From the NCBI RefSeq assembly GCF_016863115.1, contig NZ_BOOG01000014.1, forward strand, positions 40,678 to 104,677: a stretch of DNA of 64,000 bases, given 5' to 3'. This DNA comes from Sphaerimonospora thailandensis. Its GTDB lineage: Bacteria > Actinomycetota > Actinomycetes > Streptosporangiales > Streptosporangiaceae. The notes beneath the pieces were generated by a model. That model made no database searches. It saw only the letters and a list, made by a program, of their open reading frames with translations, and was not told where the DNA came from. Shown here piece by piece: positions 19,084 to 28,078 of the stretch. Each line of letters starts with the position of its first letter. The first letter of the stretch is position 1. The position numbers and the translations under genes were made by a program.

Positions 19084-19377
19084 CTAGAGCGCGTCCTTGG
19101 CGGCGGCTTCCTTCCACGTGTGCCACTTCTTCGCGGCCGCGCGGGTCGCGACGATCCTGGCGACCTCCATGCCCAGACCCATCACCACCGCGTAGGCGAT
19201 CGCCTCGCCGAGGCTGATGTCCGGTGAGTCCGCGTTGGCCGGAGGCTTCCTGCCCGTGGCCTTCTCCCAGGCGAACCCGAGCACCTTGCGCGAGGCGAAC
19301 CCCACGGCCAGGCCGATGAGGCCGCCCAGGATCCGCCACTGCAGGTCCGGTTTCTCAGCGCTCTTGTCGTCCGACAT
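19084..19377 (-). CDS. DUF4235 small membrane protein
   Basis: The ATG at 19377 follows GAGGAATC and gives 97 residues. Two hydrophobic stretches (about 14-35 and 58-76) carry the DUF4235 pattern GGLIGLAVGFASRKVLGFAW and AYAVVMGLGMEVARIVATR. It is a small actinobacterial membrane protein of unknown role. It is convergent with otsA, with only 18 bases between stops. Confidence 0.75.
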   Translation of the reverse strand: MSDDKSAEKPDLQWRILGGLIGLAVGFASRKVLGFAWEKATGRKPPANADSPDISLGEAIAYAVVMGLGMEVARIVATRAAAKKWHTWKEAAAKDAL

Positions 19378-19523
19378 GATTCCTCCTCAGTGCTGACCCT
19401 ATCCGCCCGGGCCGCGCGCACACGCCTCATCACTCCTGACGGCCTGCCCGGCACCACCATGCCCTCGTTTTGAACCGGTAAAAGGGGTGCGCGCCCGGAA
19501 GAGGAACGTGCCAGTCTGGACAT

Positions 19524-20771
19524 GTGATCTCGCATAAGAGGCGTGAGGCCGAGGGCGTGCCTCCTGTGCTCGCCACCCTGGCCGCCTGGAGCTGGCGGCT
19601 GCTGCTGATCGGCGCGCTGATCTACGTCCTGGCGCTGATCATCGGCAGGCTCAACTTCGTCGTCCTGCCGCTGGCGGTGGCCTTCCTGCTGACCGCGCTG
19701 CTGCACCCGCTGACCCGGCGGCTCAGGACCGCCGGTTTGCGCCCGATCTATGCCACGTGGATCACGATGCTCCTCGGGCTCGCGGTCATCGTGGGCGTCG
19801 GCTTCATGATCGGCGCCAGGGCGAACGAGGAGTTCCCCCGACTGGTCGAGCAGATCCAGCTCACCGCTCGCAGCGTTCAGGACTGGCTGCTGCACGGACC
19901 GCTCCATCTCAAGGAGGCGCAGCTCGCCGACATCGTCGACGAGCTGGGCAAGCAGATCAACGAGCGGCGCACCGAGATCACGGGGACGGTGCTCAGCGGT
20001 GCGACCGCGGTCGTCGAGGTGCTCGCCTCCATCGTGCTGATCCTGTTCGTCACGTTCTTCCTGCTCAAGGACGGCGATCGGATCTGGTCGTGGTTCCTGC
20101 GCGCGTTCGGCCGCGCCACGCCGCGAGTGGACCGGGCCGGGCGCGCCGCCTGGGTCACGATCTCCCAGTACGTGCACGGCACGGTGGCCGTGGCGGCGAT
20201 CCACGGGTTCATCATCGGCGTGGTCCTCGCCGGAATGCAGGTGCCCCTGTGGGCGCCCCTGGCAGTGCTGATCTTCTTCGCGAGCTTCATCCCGGTCGTC
20301 GGCATCTTCTTCGCCGGCGGCATCGCCACCCTGGTGACCTTCGGATCGCAGGGCTGGGTGTATGCGTTGATCTTCGTGGGCATCCTCGTGGTCGAGCAGC
20401 AGCTGGAGAACCACGTGCTGCAGCCGTTCATCGTCGGCAGGGCCCTCGCCTTCCACCCCCTGGCGATCATCCTCGTCCTCGCGGTCGGCGGTGTGCTCGG
20501 CGGGATCGCCGGCGCCGTCGTGGCCGTGCCGTTGACCGCGGTCATCTACCGGGCGCTGCCCGAACTGCGCCGCGATCCCGAGGCGCCGATCGCCGAACCC
20601 CCGGACTCCGCCGCGCCTCCCGCCAGGCCACTCGTCGTGCCGCACACCGTGCCGCACTCCGAGCCGTATTCCGAGCCGCACTCCGACCAAGAGAAGTCCG
20701 CCGTGCCGCCGGCCACATCAGAGGCGGCAGAGGAGACGGAGAGGGTGACACCGCAAGGCAAGGGACAGTAA
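19524..20771 (+). CDS. AI-2E family transporter (PerM-like)
   Basis: A GTG at 19524 gives 415 residues. Hydrophobic helices at about 15-85, a soluble amphipathic section (about 95-165) and a second membrane block give the topology of the AI-2E/PerM family. Motifs include [13 protein letters not shown] and [16 protein letters not shown]. The family includes autoinducer-2 exporters and sodium/proton antiporters, so the substrate is open. The C-terminal tail has a Pro/His/Ser/Glu repeat ([17 protein letters not shown]). Confidence 0.82.
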   Translation: MISHKRREAEGVPPVLATLAAWSWRLLLIGALIYVLALIIGRLNFVVLPLAVAFLLTALLHPLTRRLRTAGLRPIYATWITMLLGLAVIVGVGFMIGARANEEFPRLVEQIQLTARSVQDWLLHGPLHLKEAQLADIVDELGKQINERRTEITGTVLSGATAVVEVLASIVLILFVTFFLLKDGDRIWSWFLRAFGRATPRVDRAGRAAWVTISQYVHGTVAVAAIHGFIIGVVLAGMQVPLWAPLAVLIFFASFIPVVGIFFAGGIATLVTFGSQGWVYALIFVGILVVEQQLENHVLQPFIVGRALAFHPLAIILVLAVGGVLGGIAGAVVAVPLTAVIYRALPELRRDPEAPIAEPPDSAAPPARPLVVPHTVPHSEPYSEPHSDQEKSAVPPATSEAAEETERVTPQGKGQ

Positions 20772-20838
20772 CCCGGCGGGCACGCCGGTGCGGGTGCTCA
20801 CAAACAAACGCCCAGTGGTGGCGGTAGGGTTTTTCGTC

Positions 20839-21276
20839 ATGAGTGTGGAGGTGCTGATTCAGCGGCTCGATCCGGAGCTTCCGATGCCGTCGTACGCCCA
20901 CCCGGGCGACGCCGGCGCCGATCTCTACGCGGTGCGGGACGTAGAGTTGCTGCCGGGGGAGCGGACAGTCGTCGGCACCGGGATCGCGATCGCGCTGCCC
21001 GACGGGTACGCCGCCTTCGTGCATCCCCGCTCGGGACTGGCCGCCAGGCTCGGAGTGACACTGGTGAACGCGCCCGGCACGGTCGACGCCGGCTACCGCG
21101 GCGAGATCAAGGTGACGCTGATCAATACGGACGCCAAGGACGCGGTACGGCTCAGGCGGGGCGACCGCATCGCCCAGCTCGTCGTCCAGCCGGTGGAGAA
21201 GGCGGCCTTCCACGAGGTGGATCGGCTGCCCGGCTCGGTCCGCGGCGCGAACGGCTTCGGCTCCACCGGAACCTGA
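20839..21276 (+). CDS. dut: dUTP diphosphatase
   Basis: The ATG at 20839 gives 145 residues, the usual length; an upstream in-frame start at 20788 is less likely. All five trimeric dUTPase motifs are visible: [15 protein letters not shown], the catalytic-Asp region [24 protein letters not shown] and the mobile C-terminal GANGFGSTG. The enzyme hydrolyses dUTP to dUMP and pyrophosphate. Confidence 0.93.
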   Translation: MSVEVLIQRLDPELPMPSYAHPGDAGADLYAVRDVELLPGERTVVGTGIAIALPDGYAAFVHPRSGLAARLGVTLVNAPGTVDAGYRGEIKVTLINTDAKDAVRLRRGDRIAQLVVQPVEKAAFHEVDRLPGSVRGANGFGSTGT

Positions 21277-21307
21277 AGCCCGCACATATTCAAGGAGAGT
21301 GAACGAA

Positions 21308-21982
21308 GTGTTCCGACGTCGGCGACACGCGGAGGAGGAGACGGCACCGGTCGTCGCGGAGGTCGCTGAGGAGCCCACCGCCCGGACATCGGGCCCCTGG
21401 GACGCGCAGGACGCCTATCCGGAGGCCGAGCGGGTCGATCTCGGTGGGCTGCTGCTGCCCATCGGCCCGCGCTTCGAGATCCAGCTCAGCGTGACCGGGG
21501 ACCACATCGACGGGGCGATCGTCCTGGTCGAGGAGAGCGCTCTGCGGGTGCAGGCGATGGCCGCGCCCAAGCGGAGCGGGATCTGGGGCGAGGTGCGCGC
21601 GGAGATAGCGCGAGAGGTGACCGCCGCCGGTGGCACCGTGCAGGAGCAGGAAGGGCCGTTCGGGGCCGAACTGGCGGCGAGGATGCCGCAGGCGCCCGGC
21701 GAGGCGCCCCAGCCGGTTCGCTACCTCGGGATCGACGGCCCCCGATGGCTGCTGCGCGCGATGATCAGCGGCCGGGCGGCCCTCGACTCCACCGCGGCCG
21801 AGATCGTCGAGAACGTGGTGCGTGACATCGTGGTCGTCCGCGGCGACGAGCCGATGCCTCCCCGGGAGACCATCCACCTGCGGCTGCCGGCCGAGGCTCG
21901 GCAGGCGATGGAGCAACAGGCGGCCCCGCAGGGGGAGCTCCGGCCGTTCGAGCGTGGCCCGGAGATCACCGAGACCCGGTGA
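21308..21982 (+). CDS. DUF3710 protein
   Basis: The GTG at 21308 lies 10 bases after AAGGAG and gives 224 residues that start MFRRRRH, like other DUF3710 proteins. An upstream GTG at 21299 is too close to the ribosome-binding site. Conserved parts include VDLGGLLLP, LSVTGDHIDGAIVLVEESAL and FLGIDGPRWLLR-like RYLGIDGPRWLLRAMI. Function is unknown. It follows dut by 31 bases and heads a run of four same-strand genes. Confidence 0.8.
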   Translation: MFRRRRHAEEETAPVVAEVAEEPTARTSGPWDAQDAYPEAERVDLGGLLLPIGPRFEIQLSVTGDHIDGAIVLVEESALRVQAMAAPKRSGIWGEVRAEIAREVTAAGGTVQEQEGPFGAELAARMPQAPGEAPQPVRYLGIDGPRWLLRAMISGRAALDSTAAEIVENVVRDIVVVRGDEPMPPRETIHLRLPAEARQAMEQQAAPQGELRPFERGPEITETR

Positions 21983-22011
21983 CGTATCCTGCGAGCGGAG
22001 GTGAACGACCG

Positions 22012-22404
22012 ATGAGCACGCCGGAGCCCGCCAAACCGGGCGGCCTGCGCGGATTCTTCCGGAGGCTGACCACCAGTCAGGCCGAGCTGGAGGCCGAAGA
22101 GCTCAGGGAGGACACGGGACGGCAGGGCGCGACGCCCATCGCCTCGTGCGGCGAGCGGCGGCGGTTCTGTGTGGCCGGGACCCTCCGTACCGTGACTTTG
22201 CGGCCGCGGGGCGGCGCCCCGGCCCTGGAGGCGGAGCTGTACGACGGGTCGGACGTGATCGACCTCGTCTGGCTCGGCAGACGTAAAATCGCCGGAATCG
22301 AGCCGGGTCGTGTCGTGCGCGCCGAAGGTTTGGTCAGCGTCCAGGACGGCCGCAAGGTCATGTTCAATCCGCGTTACGAGCTGCGCCCCGCCGACGGGCA
22401 GTGA
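22012..22404 (+). CDS. OB-fold nucleic-acid-binding domain protein
   Basis: The ATG at 22012 follows CGGAGG and gives 130 residues. Residues of about 45-125 match an OB fold: VAGTLRTVTLRP, ALEAELYDGSDVIDLVWLG, then GRVVRAEGLVSVQDGRKVMF. The basic N-terminus may bind nucleic acid. It is a conserved partner of the DUF3710 and DUF3159 genes in actinobacteria. No catalytic motif is seen. Confidence 0.75.
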   Translation: MSTPEPAKPGGLRGFFRRLTTSQAELEAEELREDTGRQGATPIASCGERRRFCVAGTLRTVTLRPRGGAPALEAELYDGSDVIDLVWLGRRKIAGIEPGRVVRAEGLVSVQDGRKVMFNPRYELRPADGQ

Positions 22405-22420
22405 ACTACCGGGAGACCAT

Positions 22421-23095
22421 ATGAGTACAGCGGACATGGCGGCCGCCCCGGCGGCGCACGCGACCGTTGAGGCGGCCGTACGTGCCCAGCTGGCCAAGGC
22501 ACTGGGCGGCAGGCGCGGCATCGTCGAGGCGGCCGTCCCCACGATCGTCTTCACGGGAATGTGGATCGCCACCAGCCAGCTGAAGGCGTCTCTGATCGTC
22601 AGCGTCGCCGCCGCGGTGGTCCTGCTGCTGGTCCGGATCGCCCAGCGCACCACTCCGCAGTTCGTGCTCAACAGCCTCTTGGGCATCGGTATCGGCGCGT
22701 TCTTCGCGATGCGGTCAGGTGACGCCAAGGACGTCTTCCTGCCGGGGATCTACTACAACGCCGGCTACGCGGCCGCGATGCTGCTGTCGATCGTCGCACG
22801 CTGGCCGGTGGTGGGCTTCCTCATCGGCTCGGTGACCGGCGACCCCACGGCCTGGCACCGGGATCCCGGCCTGGTCCGCCTCTGCTCCCGGCTGACCTGG
22901 CTGCTGATGCTGCCGTGCCTGATCCGGGTGGTGGTGCAACTCCCGCTCTACTGGGCGGGTCAGGTCACCGCGCTGGGCATCGCCAAGATCGCACTTGGCT
23001 GGCCCCTGCAGGTCGCCGGCCTCGCGGCCATGGCCTGGGTGCTGGCGCGGGGCCGCACTCCCATCCCGACTCCCAGCCGGCAGCCCGCGGAGTGA
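22421..23095 (+). CDS. DUF3159 membrane protein
   Basis: The ATG at 22421 follows GGGAGACC and gives 224 residues. Six hydrophobic helices span about 40-215. The DUF3159 signature is visible as GGRRGIVEAAVPTIVF, TGDPTAWHRDP and LPLYWAGQVTALGIAKIALG. Its function is unknown. The position between the OB-fold gene and the TrkA pair is conserved in mycobacteria. Confidence 0.8.
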   Translation: MSTADMAAAPAAHATVEAAVRAQLAKALGGRRGIVEAAVPTIVFTGMWIATSQLKASLIVSVAAAVVLLLVRIAQRTTPQFVLNSLLGIGIGAFFAMRSGDAKDVFLPGIYYNAGYAAAMLLSIVARWPVVGFLIGSVTGDPTAWHRDPGLVRLCSRLTWLLMLPCLIRVVVQLPLYWAGQVTALGIAKIALGWPLQVAGLAAMAWVLARGRTPIPTPSRQPAE

Positions 23096-23146
23096 GTCCG
23101 GCGCCGGCGGTGAGACGACGTCAGTAGCCAGAGAGGGCAGAGGGCG

Positions 23147-23806
23147 TCAGTGGCCGGAGAGCAGGTGGGCGAGCTGACGCTCGACCTCCTGGTTGGCCAC
23201 GAACAGCAGTTCGTCGCCCGCCTCCAACGGGTCGTCGGCGGAGGGTACGAGGACCCGGCTCTCGCGCAGGATCGCCACGAGGGCGGCGTCCTCCGGCCAG
23301 GGAACCGACCCGGCTCGTTGGCCCACCACCGGCGCGTCCTCGGCGAGGGTCAGCTCCACGAGGTTGGCCTGTCCCTGCCGGAAGGTCATCAGGCGGACCA
23401 GGTCGCCCACGCTGACGGCCTCCTCGACCAGCGCCGACAGCAGGCGCGGTGTGGAGACCGCGACATCGACCCCCCACGATTCGTTGAACAGCCACTCGTT
23501 CTTCGGGTGGTTGACGCGGGCGACCACACGCGGCACGCCGTACTCGGTCTTGGCGAGCAGCGACACCACCAGATTGACCTTGTCGTCGCCGGAGGCGGCG
23601 ATCACCACCTGACAGCTGTTCAGCCCCGCCTCGTCAAGTGAGGAGATCTCGCACGCGTCGGCGAGCAGCCATTCGGCCCGGGGCACGCTCTCGATTTTGA
23701 TCGCATGCGGATCGACGTCGACGAGCAGGACCTCATGCCCGTTCTCAAGAAGTTCCGCCGCGATCGAGCGGCCGACGGCCCCGGCGCCGGCGATGGTGAC
23801 CCGCAT
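23147..23806 (-). CDS. ceoC: TrkA-family potassium uptake regulatory protein, second of pair
   Basis: The ATG at 23806 overlaps the preceding stop and gives 219 residues. The N-terminal RCK Rossmann fold begins with GAGAVGRSIAAELLENGHEV, where the GxGxxG binds nucleotide and the Asp in LLVDVDP follows strand 2. The C-terminal RCK_C (TrkA_C) domain runs from about 135. Such cytoplasmic proteins gate a potassium transporter in response to NAD(H) or other nucleotides. The pair corresponds by position to mycobacterial ceoB-ceoC. Confidence 0.85.
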   Translation of the reverse strand: MRVTIAGAGAVGRSIAAELLENGHEVLLVDVDPHAIKIESVPRAEWLLADACEISSLDEAGLNSCQVVIAASGDDKVNLVVSLLAKTEYGVPRVVARVNHPKNEWLFNESWGVDVAVSTPRLLSALVEEAVSVGDLVRLMTFRQGQANLVELTLAEDAPVVGQRAGSVPWPEDAALVAILRESRVLVPSADDPLEAGDELLFVANQEVERQLAHLLSGH

Positions 23807-24474
23807 CAGTTCTCCTCGTCGGAAGGCGGCCCGGACAGCATCTTGTTGATCCGGCCCATGTCGCTTTCGGCCGCTACCAGGTGCAGGATGTCGCCTTCCT
23901 GGATCACGGTGCCGTCCTTGGGCACGAGCGCCTCGCCCATACGGTTGATGAAGGCCAGCCGGGCGCCTGTGGCGTCCTCGGCGGCTCTGGCCCGGACGCC
24001 GATCCAGCAGGGGTGGAAGGGCACCTCGGCGAGGACCACCGTTCCGGTGGTGTCCCGCCACAGCGGTTCGGCCCCCTCGGGGAGCACCCTCCGCAGGATC
24101 TGGTCGGCTGTCCAGCGGACGGTGGCGACGGTCGGGATCCCCAGCCTCTGGTAGACCTCGGCTCGGCGGGGGTCGTAGATGCGGGCCACCACGTTCTCGA
24201 CGCCGAACATCTCGCGCGCCACCCGGGCTGAGATGATGTTGGAGTTGTCGCCGCTGCTGACGGCGACGAAGGCCGCGGCCGACTCGATGCCGGCCTCTCC
24301 CAGCACGTCGCGGTCGAAGCCGACGCCGGTCACCCGACGGCCGTGGAAGCCGGCGCGCAGCCGGCGAAAGGCCTGCGGGTCGCGATCGATGATGGCCACC
24401 GAGTGGCCGTTGTCTTCGAGGATGTGGGCGAGGGTAGAGCCGACCCGGCCACATCCCATGATCACAATATGCAT
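23806..24474 (-). CDS. ceoB: TrkA-family potassium uptake regulatory protein, first of pair
   Basis: The ATG at 24474 gives 222 residues; a longer in-frame start at 24507 is less likely. It begins MHIVIMGCGRVGSTLAHIL, a nucleotide-binding RCK_N fold, with SSGDNSNIISARVAREMF, and has a TrkA_C domain ending in GDILHLVAAESDM. It overlaps its partner gene (ATGA). It is divergent from the KimA-like permease, so the three probably make one regulated potassium-uptake system. Confidence 0.85.
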   Translation of the reverse strand: MHIVIMGCGRVGSTLAHILEDNGHSVAIIDRDPQAFRRLRAGFHGRRVTGVGFDRDVLGEAGIESAAAFVAVSSGDNSNIISARVAREMFGVENVVARIYDPRRAEVYQRLGIPTVATVRWTADQILRRVLPEGAEPLWRDTTGTVVLAEVPFHPCWIGVRARAAEDATGARLAFINRMGEALVPKDGTVIQEGDILHLVAAESDMGRINKMLSGPPSDEEN

Positions 24475-24577
24475 GCTTCCCCGCCGTCGCTCGTGGCGGT
24501 CTCCCAAGGAGACAGTATGTCGCGCCGGGACGCATCACGTGCGCCTGGCATCGGAACGGGCACTAGGCTCTGCAGTC

Positions 24578-26629
24578 GTGTCCAAGGTGACAGATCTTGT
24601 CAAGCGGCTTCTCGTTGGCCGGGCGCTGCGCAGCACCCAGCTCCAACACCAGCTGCTGCCCAAGCGTGTGGCGCTGCCGGTCTTCGCCGGTGACGCCCTG
24701 TCGTCGGTCGCCTACGCCCCGCAGGAGATCCTCGTCATCCTGTCGATCGGCGGGGTGGGTCTTTACGGCTACGGCCCGTGGGCGGCGGCCGGGGTCGTCC
24801 TCGTCATGCTCACCGTGGTCGCCTCCTACCGGCAGAACGTGCACGCCTACCCGAGCGGCGGCGGCGACTACGAGGTGGCGACGACGAACCTCGGGGCGAA
24901 CGCCGGTCTGACCGTGGCGAGCGCGCTGATGGTCGACTACGTGCTTACCGTCGCCGTCTCGGTCGCCAACGGGGCGGACTACGTCGGCGCGACCATCCCC
25001 TTCGTGGCCGAGCACAAGGCGCTGGTGTCGATCGCGATCGTCATCTTGTTGACGATCATGAACCTGCGCGGCATCAGGGAGTCGGGCGTCGCCTTCGCCA
25101 TTCCCACCTACGCCTTCATGGTGGCCGTGCTCGGCATGGTCGCGTGGGGGCTGTTCCGGCTGTTCGTGCTCAGTGACCAGTTGCACGCGCCCACGGCCGA
25201 CTACCAGATCGTCGCCGAGCAGGCGGATCTCGCCGGGTTCGCGATGGCGTTCCTGGTGTTGCGCGCCTTCTCGTCCGGGGCGGCCGCGCTGACCGGTGTG
25301 GAGGCCATCAGCAACGGCGTGCCCGCCTTCCGGAAGCCGAAGAGCAAGAATGCCGCGACGACGCTGCTGATGATGGGCGTCATCGCGGTCACCATGTTCA
25401 GCGGCATCATCTTCCTCGGCCTCAGGTCTGGCGTGAGGCTCAGCGACCCGGCCACCGCCGCCACCCACGTTCTGATCGACGGTCACCCGGCCGGCCCCGA
25501 CTACTACCAGCAGCCGATTATCGCGCAGGTCGCGTCGGCCGTCTTCGGTGACGGCTCGTTCATGTTCGTCGTGATCGCTGCGGTGACGGCTCTGATCCTG
25601 TTCCTCGCGGCCAACACCGCGTTCAACGGCTTCCCCGTGCTCGGCTCGATCCTCGCCCAGGACCGGTACCTGCCGCGCCAGCTCCACACCAGGGGCGACC
25701 GGCTGGCGTTCAGCAACGGCATCATCATCCTCGCGGCCGGGGCCTGCCTGCTGATCTGGGCGTTCAACGCCGACGTGAGCAAGCTGCTCAACCTCTACAT
25801 CGTCGGCGTGTTCGTCGCGTTCACGCTGAGCCAGATCGGCATGGTCCGGCACTGGACCCGCCATCTCAAGACCGAGACCGACCCCCTCGCCCGTTTCCAG
25901 ATGATGCGCTCCCGGCTCATCAACGGCTTCGGCGGCTTCATGACCGGGATCGTCCTCGTCGTCGTCCTGCTGACCAAGTTCACTCATGGTGCGTTTATCG
26001 TCTGCATCGCGATGCCGGTGCTCTTCCTGATGATGAAGGGCATCCGGCACCACTACGACCGGGTCGCCGAGGAGCTCGCCGCGCCGGAGGAAGGTGAGAT
26101 CGACGAGTCGATGCTGCCCGCACGCAACCACGCCATCGTCCTCGTCTCCAAAATCCACAAGCCGACACTGCGTGCACTCGCGTACGCCAGGGCCACCCGG
26201 CCGTCGAACCTGGAGGCGGTCACGGTCGCCGTGGACTCCGAGGAGGCCGCCAGGCTGCGGGAGGAATGGGACAGCCGGGGCATCGCGGTGCCGCTGAAGA
26301 TCCTCGACTCACCCTATCGGGAGATCACCGGACCGATCCTCGAGTATGTCAAGTCGCTGCGCCGCCGTTCGCCACGTGACGTGGTGACCGTCTACATTCC
26401 GGAGTATGTGATGGGCCGCTGGTGGGAGCACCTGCTGCACAATCAGAGTGCGCTGCGGCTGAAGGGGCGGCTGCTGTTCAAACCGGGTGTGATGGTGACG
26501 AGCGTGCCGTGGCAGCTCGCCTCCTCCGACCGGCTGAAGGGCCGCCGCGAGCCGATGGGGCCCGGAGCCGTCCGCCGATCCTACGGAACCGGGCGGGACG
26601 AGCATATGAAGACAAGAGGAGGGTCGTGA
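24578..26629 (+). CDS. APC-superfamily permease with C-terminal soluble domain (KimA-like potassium importer)
   Basis: A GTG at 24578 gives 683 residues. About 12 helices form an amino acid/polyamine/organocation-type transporter (LPVFAGDALSSVAYAPQE, YPSGGGDYEVATTNLG). A cytoplasmic C-terminal half with a UspA-like segment (NHAIVLVSKIHKPTLRALAY) resembles Bacillus KimA. Adjacent TrkA-type regulators support potassium transport over amino acid transport. It overlaps the methyltransferase start by 3 bases. The specificity is inferred from architecture and neighbours. Confidence 0.78.
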   Translation: MSKVTDLVKRLLVGRALRSTQLQHQLLPKRVALPVFAGDALSSVAYAPQEILVILSIGGVGLYGYGPWAAAGVVLVMLTVVASYRQNVHAYPSGGGDYEVATTNLGANAGLTVASALMVDYVLTVAVSVANGADYVGATIPFVAEHKALVSIAIVILLTIMNLRGIRESGVAFAIPTYAFMVAVLGMVAWGLFRLFVLSDQLHAPTADYQIVAEQADLAGFAMAFLVLRAFSSGAAALTGVEAISNGVPAFRKPKSKNAATTLLMMGVIAVTMFSGIIFLGLRSGVRLSDPATAATHVLIDGHPAGPDYYQQPIIAQVASAVFGDGSFMFVVIAAVTALILFLAANTAFNGFPVLGSILAQDRYLPRQLHTRGDRLAFSNGIIILAAGACLLIWAFNADVSKLLNLYIVGVFVAFTLSQIGMVRHWTRHLKTETDPLARFQMMRSRLINGFGGFMTGIVLVVVLLTKFTHGAFIVCIAMPVLFLMMKGIRHHYDRVAEELAAPEEGEIDESMLPARNHAIVLVSKIHKPTLRALAYARATRPSNLEAVTVAVDSEEAARLREEWDSRGIAVPLKILDSPYREITGPILEYVKSLRRRSPRDVVTVYIPEYVMGRWWEHLLHNQSALRLKGRLLFKPGVMVTSVPWQLASSDRLKGRREPMGPGAVRRSYGTGRDEHMKTRGGS

Positions 26630-27882
26630 TGCCGGTTGAGCTCACGGTGGGGAACGTCGCCAACGGCGGCTGGTGCGTGGCCAGGCACGAAGGCCGTGTG
26701 GTGTTCGTCCGGCACGCCCTGCCCGGCGAACGGGTGCTCGCCGAGATCACTGAGGAGACCGCCCGTTTCCTGCGCGCCGACGCCGTCGAGATCCTGGAGC
26801 CGTCACCCGACCGGGTGACGCCGCCCTGCCCGTTCAGCGGTCCCGGCCGCTGCGGGGGCTGCGACTGGCAGCACGCCTCGCTCGACGCGCAGCGCAGGTT
26901 GAAGGCCGATGTCGTCGCCGAGCAGTTGCGCCGCCTCGCCGGGATCGACAGGAAGGTCGTGGTCGAGGAGGTGCCGGGTGCGCCCGGCGCCGCCGGGGAG
27001 GGCCTCGGCTGGCGCACGAGAGTGCAGTTCGCCGCCGACCGGGACGGCCATCTCGGCCTGCGCCGCCACCGCTCGCACGAGATCGAGTACATCGACGCCT
27101 GCCCCATCGCGCACCCGGCCGTCGAGGAGGTCGGCGCCGAGGTCCGTAACTGGCGCGGCGCCGAGGCGGTCGAGGTGGTCGCCTCCTCCGCGGGCGACCA
27201 CGCCGTGATCGTACGGCCCGAGCCGCGCCGGCGGGTCGCCGTACCGGACGTCGACGCGGCCGTCCTCCTCGACGAGGGCAGGCGCGGCACCCGGAAGCTG
27301 AAGGGAAGCGCGACGCTGACCGAGCGCGTCGGCGACCGCGACTTCCGGGTGACGGCGAGCGGCTTCTGGCAGGTCCACCCCGGCGCGGCGGCGACCCTGC
27401 TCGACGCCGTGCTCACCTTCGGGCTGCCAGAGCCGGGGGAGTGGGCGCTCGACCTCTACTGCGGCGCCGGGCTGTTCGCCGCCGGACTCGCCGAGGCGGT
27501 CGGCCCGGACGGTGCCGTGCTCGGCGTCGAGTCGGAGGCGCAGGCGGCGGAGGACGCCCGGTGGAACCTGCGTGATCTGCCGCAGGCCAGGATCGAACGG
27601 GGCAAGGTCGAGGAGGCGCTCGACCGGCTGGAGATCGAACGCGCCGACCTCGTCGTCGCCGACCCGCCGCGCGCCGGGCTGGGCCGCGCCGTCGTCGACC
27701 GTGTCGCCGAACTGGAGGCGTCGCGCATCGTCTACGTGTCCTGCGATCCCGCCACCATGTCACGGGACATCGCCTGGTTCGCCCCGTACGGCTACCGCCT
27801 GGCCGATCTGCGGGCATTCGATCAGTACCCGATGACCCACCACGTGGAGTGCGTGGCGCTGCTGGTCAGGGAGTCGATCTAG
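26629..27882 (+). CDS. TRAM-domain class I SAM-dependent RNA uridine methyltransferase (TrmA/RlmD-like)
   Basis: The ATG at 26629 lies 7 bases after AGAGGAGGG and gives 417 residues. Residues of about 1-60 are the TRAM domain. Cysteines in PCPFSGPGRCGGCDW plus one in DACPIAH could hold a 4Fe-4S cluster. The methyltransferase core has GFWQVHPGAA, ALDLYCGAGLFA, VVADPPRAGLG and the catalytic Cys in YVSCDPATMSRD. The family makes 5-methyluridine in tRNA or 23S rRNA; which one is unknown. It is the last chromosomal gene before the mobile element and its 3' end looks complete. Confidence 0.88.
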   Translation: MPVELTVGNVANGGWCVARHEGRVVFVRHALPGERVLAEITEETARFLRADAVEILEPSPDRVTPPCPFSGPGRCGGCDWQHASLDAQRRLKADVVAEQLRRLAGIDRKVVVEEVPGAPGAAGEGLGWRTRVQFAADRDGHLGLRRHRSHEIEYIDACPIAHPAVEEVGAEVRNWRGAEAVEVVASSAGDHAVIVRPEPRRRVAVPDVDAAVLLDEGRRGTRKLKGSATLTERVGDRDFRVTASGFWQVHPGAAATLLDAVLTFGLPEPGEWALDLYCGAGLFAAGLAEAVGPDGAVLGVESEAQAAEDARWNLRDLPQARIERGKVEEALDRLEIERADLVVADPPRAGLGRAVVDRVAELEASRIVYVSCDPATMSRDIAWFAPYGYRLADLRAFDQYPMTHHVECVALLVRESI

Positions 27883-27945
27883 GCTCTGACCTGGTGTTAC
27901 GTCTCCGGTTATCGTCCAGTGGTCCCCAGTAGTACCCAGCATCAG

Positions 27946-27981
27946 CCAAGATCCGCGCGCATGGAGAGCGCACGATCTTGG
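27946..27981. terminator. Hairpin CCAAGATC / GATCTTGG downstream of the methyltransferase gene
   Basis: Perfect 8-base arms (27946-27953 and 27974-27981) enclose 20 bases with a short inner GCGC pairing. It lies in the chromosome-element junction. It may be a terminator or an integrase arm site. Confidence 0.4.
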
Positions 27982-27987
27982 AAGCGT

Positions 27988-28025
27988 GTTGGAGCCCCCG
28001 ACACTCGAGCGCCGGGGGCTCCAAC
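27988..28025. terminator. Strong 13-bp stem-loop at the chromosome/element junction
   Basis: GTTGGAGCCCCCG pairs perfectly with CGGGGGCTCCAAC around a 12-base loop. There is no long T run after it, as is usual for actinobacterial terminators. It probably ends transcription from the chromosomal side and insulates the element. Confidence 0.65.
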
Positions 28026-28045
28026 CATCTTCAGGATTTCTCCCG

Positions 28046-28070
28046 TTGTAGCGCTCGCTACAATGTAGCG
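28046..28070. promoter_or_regulatory. Palindromic operator TTGTAGCG-CT-CGCTACAA plus a half-site repeat
   Basis: Perfect 8-base arms (28046-28063) are followed immediately by another TGTAGCG half site (28064-28070) and, 8 bases on, by the start codon at 28079. A TACAAT sequence inside it could serve as a -10 box. The layout fits repressor control of the first element gene. Confidence 0.55.
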
Positions 28071-28078
28071 TTTGATAC

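Noticed and set aside
27883..28045. A tRNA gene as the attachment site
   Set aside because: The 13-bp stem ending in CCAACCA looked tRNA-like, but no cloverleaf, T-loop or anticodon arm could be formed.
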